Assembly: GCA_004297235.1 (NCBI GenBank)
Contig: SCUR01000234.1
Span: forward strand, 1-18,100
Length of the DNA: 18,100 nt
Direction of reading: 5' to 3'
Source of the DNA: Candidatus Manganitrophaceae bacterium
GTDB taxonomy: Bacteria; Nitrospirota; Nitrospiria; SBBL01; Manganitrophaceae
In this document: positions 13,156-18,100 of the stretch, piece by piece
Layout: every line of letters begins with the position of its first letter
Numbering within the stretch: position 1 is the stretch's first letter
Made by a program: the position numbers and the translations under genes
The notes under the pieces: generated by a model
Told to the model about the DNA's origin: nothing
Database searches by the model: none
Seen by the model: the letters and a program-made list of their open reading frames with translations, nothing else

Positions 13156-13764
13156 TTGGGTGATCTCTCCAATAAAAAAGAGATTCGGGCCGCCCTGCTT
13201 CTCAAAAGAAAAGCGCTCTCCCCACAGGAGTGCCTCCTCAAGAGTCGAGAGATTACAAAACGATTTGTCGCCTCCCCCGATTTCATCTCGGCGCGGACCG
13301 TCCATTTCTATTTGGCCGCCGCCTCCGAGGTCCAGACGGAGGAGATGATCCGGGAAGCGCTTCGCAAAAAGAAGCGCGTGGTGGTCCCGGTTGTCCAGCC
13401 GGCGACGAAGTCATTGTTCCTCTCGGAGCTTGTTGATTTCGATCTTTCCCGATTGCAGCCGGGCCCCTATGGGATCTTCGAGCCGCGGCCCGAAGATCGA
13501 AAGAAGGTCGATCCGAAAGAGGTCGATCTTTGGATCGTCCCGGGGGTCGCCTTCGACGCTGTTGGAAATCGGCTCGGCTTCGGAGGAGGGTACTACGATC
13601 GGCTTCTCTCCGGGGCGAGGGGAAGGAAGATCGGGGTCGCCTTTGAATTCCAGGTCGTCGATCGGCTTCCGATCGAAGAGACCGATCACCCGGTCGATCA
13701 AATCATCACCGAGACGAGAACGATTTATATCAAAGGAGAACGAAGTGCCGGCACGACGAATTGA
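13156..13764 (+). CDS. fthC: 5-formyltetrahydrofolate cyclo-ligase
   Basis: 202 residues, the usual length. The enzyme converts 5-formyl-THF to 5,10-methenyl-THF using ATP. The family signature GFGGGYYDR (G141-R149) and a C-terminal VAFEFQVVDRLPIEETDHPV are intact, and the N-terminal basic helix IRAALLLKRKALSP is typical. The start is uncertain. TTG 13156 keeps the frame but has only a weak GGGA. ATG 13149 is better placed but out of frame and stops after four codons (MHFG). One T fewer in the T-run at 13154-13157 would make ATG 13149 the start. Its end overlaps folD by 20 nt. The symbol fthC (ygfA in E. coli) is by function. Confidence 0.9.
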   Translation: MGDLSNKKEIRAALLLKRKALSPQECLLKSREITKRFVASPDFISARTVHFYLAAASEVQTEEMIREALRKKKRVVVPVVQPATKSLFLSELVDFDLSRLQPGPYGIFEPRPEDRKKVDPKEVDLWIVPGVAFDAVGNRLGFGGGYYDRLLSGARGRKIGVAFEFQVVDRLPIEETDHPVDQIITETRTIYIKGERSAGTTN

Positions 13765-14599
13765 TGGAAAGGCGATCGCGCAGCAGGTTCGCGCGCGTGT
13801 GAAGGAGGAGGTGGAGAAGCTGGGGCCGAGCAACCGGCCCGGCCTCGCGGCGGTGCTGGTGGGGGAGAATCCAGCCTCCAAGATTTACGTTCGAAACAAG
13901 CGAAAAGCGTGCGAGGAGGTCGGCATCTACTCGGAGGAGCATACTCTTCCCGAGAGCGCGACGGAGAAGGAGCTCCTCTCCTTGATCGAGCGGCTCAATC
14001 GCGATCCGAAGATCCACGGCATCTTGGTTCAGCTTCCCCTCCCGAAGCAGATCAATGAGCGGAAAATCCTCGACGCCGTCGTTCCGGAGAAAGATGTCGA
14101 CGGCTTCCACTATATGAATGTCGGAAAGCTGGTGGCGAATGAGCCGGGATTCGTTCCCTGCACGCCGCTCGGGATCGTCGAGCTGCTCCTTGCGTCCGGG
14201 GTCGAGATCGCCGGGGCCCACGCGGTGGTGGTCGGCCGGAGCAACATCGTCGGCAAGCCGGCGGCGCTCCTGCTGCTCCATCGACATGCCACCGTGACGA
14301 TCTGCCATTCAAAAACGAAAAATCTGGAAGAGGTCTGTCGCCAAGCCGACATCCTGGTGGCCGCGATCGGCAAGCCGCAGTTCGTCAAGAAAGAGATGGT
14401 GAAGGAGGGGGCGATCGTAATCGATGTCGGGATCAACCGTCTGCCGGACGGCCGAATCGTCGGGGATGTCGATTTCGATCCGGTCCAGGAGCGCGCCGGC
14501 GCGATCACGCCGGTGCCGGGGGGGGTCGGTCCGATGACGATCGCCATGCTCCTCTCCAACACGCTCCAATCGGCAAAGTGGGCGAAAGGCGTTTCCTGA
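13745..14599 (+). CDS. folD: Bifunctional methylene-THF dehydrogenase/methenyl-THF cyclohydrolase
   Basis: 284 residues from GTG 13745 behind AGGAG (gap 6 nt), starting inside the end of fthC. The frame is open much further upstream, but that part is antisense-style shadow of fthC. Key motifs: Y48 and K52 in YVRNK (the cyclohydrolase Lys), GILVQLPLP, KDVDGFH, GRSNIVGKPAALLLL (NADP site) and PVPGGVGPMT. It interconverts 5,10-methylene-, methenyl- and 10-formyl-THF, and directly uses the product of fthC. Length matches the family (about 280-300). Confidence 0.96.
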   Translation: MPARRIDGKAIAQQVRARVKEEVEKLGPSNRPGLAAVLVGENPASKIYVRNKRKACEEVGIYSEEHTLPESATEKELLSLIERLNRDPKIHGILVQLPLPKQINERKILDAVVPEKDVDGFHYMNVGKLVANEPGFVPCTPLGIVELLLASGVEIAGAHAVVVGRSNIVGKPAALLLLHRHATVTICHSKTKNLEEVCRQADILVAAIGKPQFVKKEMVKEGAIVIDVGINRLPDGRIVGDVDFDPVQERAGAITPVPGGVGPMTIAMLLSNTLQSAKWAKGVS

Positions 14600-14612
14600 A
14601 GCGGAGGGTTCG

Positions 14613-15536
14613 ATGAAGAGATTGAAGGAAGCGATAACGTCGGGAGAGTTTCTGCTCACCGCCGAGTGCTTGCCTCCAAAGGGGACCGATATTTCCCGCT
14701 TCCGCGATCACGCCGAGCGGCTCTTGGGGAAGGTCCACGCGGTCAACGTCAACGATAACCCGGCGGCGATCGTCCATGCCAGTCCGTTGGCGCTCAGCAA
14801 AGTCCTCCTCGACATCGGACATGATCCGGTCTGCCAGATCACCGGCCGCGATCGGAACCGGCTCGCCATTCAGTCGGATCTATTGGGTTTACAGATTCTC
14901 GGCGTCCGAAACGTTCTCTGTCTGACCGGCGACGATATCACCGTCGGAGATCAGAAAGAGGGAAAGGCGGTTTTTGATCTCGAATCGGTGGAGATCCTCA
15001 AGACGGTCGTCGGTCTCAACGAGGGAAAGGATCTGAGCGGAAAGCCGATCGAGGGTGCGACCTCGCTCCTTCCCGGCGCGGCCGTCTCGCCGGAGGCGGA
15101 GCCGTTGGCGCCGGCGCTGATCCAGTCCAAAAAAAAGATTGAGGCCGGCGCCCGTTTTTTCCAAACCCAAGCGATCTTCAACCCCGATCGCTTCGACCGC
15201 TTCATGGAGGAGGCCCGCAAGTTCAGCGTGAAGATCATCGCGGGGGTGTTTCTTCTCCGTTCTCTGAAGACGGCCCAATATGTGAACGAGCACATTCCGG
15301 GGATTCGCGTTCCGGAACGGTTCCTCCAAAAGCTGGAGCGGGCCGGCAAAGCAGGGGAGTTGGAGGCGGGAATGGAGATCGCCCTGGAGCTGATTGAGTC
15401 GATCAAACGAAAATGCGACGGCATTCATCTAATGGCGGTCGGCGCCGAGGAGCAGATTTCGGTCATTCTCGAGCGGGCGGGACTAGTATCGTCCGGAGGC
15501 GTCGGGCGGCGGGCCGTCGGGGGGGCGCATGGATAA
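14613..15536 (+). CDS. metF: 5,10-methylene-THF reductase
   Basis: 307 residues from ATG 14613 behind GGAGG. It is a FAD-dependent TIM-barrel enzyme reducing methylene-THF to 5-methyl-THF for methionine synthesis. The catalytic Glu is E18 in LTAECLPPKGTD (E28 in E. coli). D107 in LCLTGDD corresponds to the folate-binding Asp, and GARFFQTQAIFN is the usual central motif. It starts 13 nt after folD, which supplies its substrate. It overlaps panB by 8 nt. The C-terminal Gly/Arg-rich tail (SSGGVGRRAVGGAHG) is the part encoded next to and over the panB start. Confidence 0.93.
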   Translation: MKRLKEAITSGEFLLTAECLPPKGTDISRFRDHAERLLGKVHAVNVNDNPAAIVHASPLALSKVLLDIGHDPVCQITGRDRNRLAIQSDLLGLQILGVRNVLCLTGDDITVGDQKEGKAVFDLESVEILKTVVGLNEGKDLSGKPIEGATSLLPGAAVSPEAEPLAPALIQSKKKIEAGARFFQTQAIFNPDRFDRFMEEARKFSVKIIAGVFLLRSLKTAQYVNEHIPGIRVPERFLQKLERAGKAGELEAGMEIALELIESIKRKCDGIHLMAVGAEEQISVILERAGLVSSGGVGRRAVGGAHG

Positions 15537-16329
15537 AGTTACGGTTCCTTCGATTCGTCAGAAGAAAGAGAAGGGGGAGAAGATCACCGTTCTCACGGCG
15601 TATGATTTCCCCTTCGCCAAATTGATCGATGAAGCGGGAATCGATATCCTTCTGGTCGGCGATACGGTCGGGATCGTGGTCCAGGGAGAAGAGAGCACCT
15701 TGCCGGTGACCCTCGATCAGATGATCTACCATACCCGAATGGTCTCGCGCGCCGCGAAGCATGCCCTGGTCGTGGGGGACATGCCGTTCATGTCGTATCA
15801 GACGAGTCTGGAAGAGACGATCCGGAATGCGGGACGGTTCCTGAAGGAAGGGGGCGCCGCCGCGGTGAAACTCGAAGGGGGGGCAAGGGTCGCCGATCGG
15901 ATCGAGACTTTGACCCGCCACGATATTCCGGTGATGGCCCACATCGGGCTCACCCCGCAGTCGGTCCATCGGATGGGGGGATACAAGGTCCAGGGGCGGG
16001 AGGCGATTCAGGCGAAACAGCTCCTTGCCGATGCGAAGACCGTCGAGTCGGCGGGGGCCTTTTCCCTGGTCCTCGAAGGCATTCCGATCTCCCTGGCGAA
16101 GCGGATCACCAAGTCGATTCAGATCCCGACCATCGGAATCGGCGCGGGCCCCTACTGCGACGGCCAGGTGCTCGTCCTGCACGATCTCCTCGGACTCTTC
16201 ACCCGCTTTCATCCCAAGTTTGTCCGCCGTTATGCCGCTCTCACCGCGACCATTACCGATGCGGTCCGCCGCTACAAATCGGACGTCGAATCAGGCAAGT
16301 TCCCGACCGAAGAGGAAGGGTATCAATAA
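15529..16329 (+). CDS. panB: 3-methyl-2-oxobutanoate hydroxymethyltransferase
   Basis: 266 residues from ATG 15529, with a G-rich tract as ribosome site and an 8-nt overlap with metF. It is the first committed enzyme of pantothenate/CoA synthesis, transferring a hydroxymethyl group from methylene-THF to alpha-ketoisovalerate. Catalytic and metal residues are in place: D45 (LLVGDTVG), D84 (VVGDMPFM), K114 and E116 (VKLEGG), the conserved HIGLTPQSVHRMGGYKVQGR and IGIGAGPYCDGQ. The link with metF and folD makes sense because both enzymes draw on methylene-THF. The operon ends here at a strong terminator. panC and panD are not in the window. Confidence 0.96.
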   Translation: MDKVTVPSIRQKKEKGEKITVLTAYDFPFAKLIDEAGIDILLVGDTVGIVVQGEESTLPVTLDQMIYHTRMVSRAAKHALVVGDMPFMSYQTSLEETIRNAGRFLKEGGAAAVKLEGGARVADRIETLTRHDIPVMAHIGLTPQSVHRMGGYKVQGREAIQAKQLLADAKTVESAGAFSLVLEGIPISLAKRITKSIQIPTIGIGAGPYCDGQVLVLHDLLGLFTRFHPKFVRRYAALTATITDAVRRYKSDVESGKFPTEEEGYQ

Positions 16330-16333
16330 AAAT

Positions 16334-16365
16334 AAAAAAGGGCTGGATTCTTCCAGCCCTTTTTT
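16334..16365. terminator. Bidirectional intrinsic terminator
   Basis: GGGCTGGA (16340-16347) and TCCAGCCC (16352-16359) form a perfect 8-bp stem with a TTCT loop, flanked by AAAAAA (16334-16339) and TTTTTT (16360-16365). It terminates panB on the plus strand and, by symmetry, the convergent lipoprotein gene on the minus strand. Confidence 0.93.
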
Positions 16366-16381
16366 ATGTCCGCGTCAGCCT

Positions 16382-17851
16382 TTACTTCCGCGTAAAAACA
16401 ATTTCAAGGTTGCCGAGCGTCGCGTCCTCCCAGGAAGAAAGAAGGGTTCCGCCTACGGCGGCGATGCCTGGATTGGCGGCGGAGCCTCCTCCCTGGATCA
16501 GATCCGACGGCGCGCTGAAGGTCCCCCCGCTGTCTTCCGATTTTCTGAGCACGATCCCTTCGACCCCGGGGGTGTTATCCATCCAGACGAGGTAGACGAA
16601 CGGTCCGGAGACGGCGATCCGCGGGGCGTTGGAGTTCCCTGTTGTGTCTGAAGCATTGCTTTGCGCGCAGTCGTTCGGATCGCTGAATTGATCCCCCTGG
16701 TTTTGTGATTGAATCAGAAGGATTTCAGCGCTCGATAGCGGGGTGTTTCCTTGAACGGCGGGACAATTACTTTTTGAAGGGGGAAATCCCTCCCAGGCGA
16801 GATAGACCCGGCTCTCTTCCGCCGCGAGGCTCGGCCGGCTCGATCCTTTGATGAAGCCGGAGAGAACGGTCGCTTGCTGCGTCAGAGGAGGGCTGAAACT
16901 CAAATTCAGCGGATCGACCAGCTTTCTGAAAAGAATCTTGGACTGGGCCGGCGGCGACTGCGGCTGCGGGATGTCCTCCCAAGCAATATAAACCCGATCG
17001 GCCGTCGCGGCCAAGGTTGGATTGAACGACGGAGAGAGGGTGCTATCATCTTTCGGTCCCGAGACGGCAAGCGGGGCCGGGTCGAATACGACGCCGCCGT
17101 CGGTCGATCGCACCAGCAGGATCTCCGAGTTGATGATTTGAAATTCCTTGGTAGGGGGATTCAGCGTCGTAATCAGCTTGAATTGATAAACGGTCGATTC
17201 GCTCCACGCCACGAAGACATTCGAGCCGGAAGCGACGATCGCGGGGGTTTGAGAAGGGCAGGGATCGTCTCCCGGCGTATCCGAGTTGTTTCTACAGTTG
17301 TGATTCGTGCTGGAAAGTCTCAAGCCGGGCTGGTCTAAAGAGGGATACCAGGTGAACGTTCCATTCTGGTCTTCGCCGCGCCGATAAAGAATGTCGAGAT
17401 CGTTGTTGTCCGCCGTATCGGCGGAAGCCGATTCTTCCCAGACCACATAGACGAAATTCCCCGATACGGCGACTTTCGGATTTCCCGAGAAGAGAATCGA
17501 TCGGGAGAGATTGATCGGCACGCCGAAGGCGGCGCCGCCGTCGCCGGATCGGGAGAGGAGCACTTCCATATTCTGTCCGCCGACATGTTCCTGCCAGACG
17601 ACATAAACGGTGTTCCCGGATGCGGCCGTGCTCGGCGCGATGGAAAGGGCATCGGTTTTCGAGAGATTGATCACCCCGTCGGGAAGATGGGGGGGAGAAG
17701 GGGAATTCTCCCCTTGGCATCCCGAAAAAAGGAAGAGCAGTCCGAGGATGGCCAAGCAGGGGAGGGGAGTCCGTGCAAAGTTCGGGCGCGCGGAATAGAA
17801 AGAAGAAGCCGAGGGGTTTTTACGCCGCAATCCGCACTCCGCATTTCGCAT
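16382..17851 (-). CDS. Lipoprotein with seven Asp-box/BNR-like propeller repeats
   Basis: 489 residues from the minus-strand ATG at 17851, with AGGA 7 nt upstream. A hydrophobic stretch and lipobox (CLAILGLLFLFSGC) anchor it as a lipoprotein, although the signal is unusually long (about 45 residues before Cys). The mature part shows seven copies of a strand ending in VW or AW: VYVVWQE, VYVVWEE, VFVAWSE, VYIAWED, VYLAWEG, VYLVWMD and SSWED. Several are followed by Asp-box-like turns (SRSGDGGAAF, VRSTDGGVVF, RKSEDSGGTF). This is the pattern of a seven-bladed sialidase/BNR-type propeller. I see no conserved sialidase Arg triad, so enzyme activity is doubtful and a binding or scaffold role is likelier. 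The first nine codons lie in a heptamer repeat, and it begins 9 nt after the aldehyde dehydrogenase stop. Confidence 0.8.
   Translation of the reverse strand: MRNAECGLRRKNPSASSFYSARPNFARTPLPCLAILGLLFLFSGCQGENSPSPPHLPDGVINLSKTDALSIAPSTAASGNTVYVVWQEHVGGQNMEVLLSRSGDGGAAFGVPINLSRSILFSGNPKVAVSGNFVYVVWEESASADTADNNDLDILYRRGEDQNGTFTWYPSLDQPGLRLSSTNHNCRNNSDTPGDDPCPSQTPAIVASGSNVFVAWSESTVYQFKLITTLNPPTKEFQIINSEILLVRSTDGGVVFDPAPLAVSGPKDDSTLSPSFNPTLAATADRVYIAWEDIPQPQSPPAQSKILFRKLVDPLNLSFSPPLTQQATVLSGFIKGSSRPSLAAEESRVYLAWEGFPPSKSNCPAVQGNTPLSSAEILLIQSQNQGDQFSDPNDCAQSNASDTTGNSNAPRIAVSGPFVYLVWMDNTPGVEGIVLRKSEDSGGTFSAPSDLIQGGGSAANPGIAAVGGTLLSSWEDATLGNLEIVFTRK
17824..17851. repeat. Heptamer tandem repeat at the lipoprotein start
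   Basis: Read on the minus strand, four 7-bp units run ATGCGAA (17851-17845), ATGCGGA, GTGCGGA and TTGCGGC (17830-17824). Consensus is NTGCGGA. The first unit supplies the ATG of the lipoprotein gene, so the repeat encodes its first nine residues. Confidence 0.6.
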
Positions 17852-17860
17852 TCGGCCGTC

Positions 17861-18100
17861 CTATTCTTTGTCGATCTGCGCTTTTTGAAGCCGGCCGCTG
17901 AAGTCGCGGTAGATGATCTTCCATTTGGTGTAGAGATCGAGGGCGCCGCCCCGTCCCCCCGCTTCGCGGGGTCCGAGGCCGGTCCGCTTGGTTCCGCCGA
18001 ACGGGAGCTGAATCTCCGCACCGATGGTGGAAGCATTGATGTAAACCAATCCGGTATTCAGATCCCGCTCCGCCACCGCCGTCTTGTTGACGTCCTGCGA
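17861..18100 (-). CDS. Aldehyde dehydrogenase, C-terminal part only
   Basis: Only the last 79 residues lie in the window; the gene continues beyond 18100. The sequence reads SQDVNKTAVAERDLNTGLVY, then INASTIGAEIQLPFGGTKRT, and ends YRDFSGRLQKAQIDKE. This matches the C-terminus of the NAD(P)-dependent aldehyde dehydrogenase superfamily: LPFGG is the conserved oligomerisation/active-site segment. The TIGAEIQLPFGGTK wording is like the ALDH7/alpha-aminoadipic-semialdehyde group. The catalytic Cys lies outside the window. The stretch GPREAGGRGGALDL is Gly-rich. It is followed after 9 nt by the lipoprotein gene, with which it may be co-transcribed. Confidence 0.9.
   Translation of the reverse strand, partial: SQDVNKTAVAERDLNTGLVYINASTIGAEIQLPFGGTKRTGLGPREAGGRGGALDLYTKWKIIYRDFSGRLQKAQIDKE

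Noticed and set aside
1..18100. CRISPR arrays, tRNA or rRNA genes, insertion sequences, prophage genes
   Set aside because: I saw no evenly spaced direct repeats with spacers, no cloverleaf or rRNA-like sequence, and no transposase or integrase. The DUF4157 gene is the only possible link to a phage-tail-like system.

Overview
The window is a stretch of bacterial chromosome, about 60% GC by eye, from a free-living Gram-negative (diderm) organism. Lipobox signal peptides, an OmpA-type peptidoglycan-binding domain, a secreted c-type cytochrome and c-di-GMP proteins support this. No taxonomic marker is present. The gene mix would fit a Nitrospirota- or Desulfobacterota-like lineage, but that is a guess. 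The first 13 bases match the shared 3' end of the Illumina TruSeq adapters exactly, so position 1 is a raw contig end and the adjoining bases are suspect.

Layout. 1-453: contig edge with a frame-disrupted possible membrane-protein gene. 440-2600: a DUF4157 (eCIS-type) protein fused to an OmpA domain, then a lipoprotein with a dual-specificity phosphatase active site. 2650-5577: a lipid/acyl-CoA cluster behind a strong promoter: acyl-CoA dehydrogenase, an unannotated 39-residue membrane protein, an SCP2-type thiolase lacking the nucleophilic Cys, and its DUF35 zinc-ribbon partner. 5678-6463: two tandem PilZ proteins. 6803-7327: secreted cytochrome c. 7463-9444: acyl-CoA ligase and MaoC-type hydratase with a 4-nt overlap. 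9526-10380 (minus): secreted NHL/SMP-30-like propeller. 10467-11580 (minus): lexA plus an overlapping unknown gene, behind a palindrome that looks like an unusual LexA box. 11777-13003: a stand-alone receiver protein and an HD-GYP phosphodiesterase. 13156-16329: a one-carbon/pantothenate operon (fthC-folD-metF-panB) closed by a textbook bidirectional terminator. 16382-18100 (minus): the C-terminal end of an aldehyde dehydrogenase gene followed by a seven-repeat propeller lipoprotein.

How they work together. The four folate genes form one route: 5-formyl-THF salvage, methenyl/methylene-THF interconversion, then methyl-THF for methionine or hydroxymethyl transfer for pantothenate. The acyl-CoA dehydrogenase, thiolase/DUF35, ligase and MaoC genes could together activate and process a fatty or aromatic acyl chain, although they sit in two transcription units. 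Two PilZ receptors and one HD-GYP enzyme imply c-di-GMP signalling. Several promoters share TTGACA with -10 elements of the TATCCT/TAGGAT kind, some with an upstream TGn.

The best leads are the lexA control palindrome with its overlapping unknown gene, the Cys-less thiolase with its DUF35 and small membrane partners, the DUF4157-OmpA fusion next to a lipoprotein phosphatase, the inverted repeat centred on the ligase promoter, and two short heptamer tandem repeats at gene boundaries.
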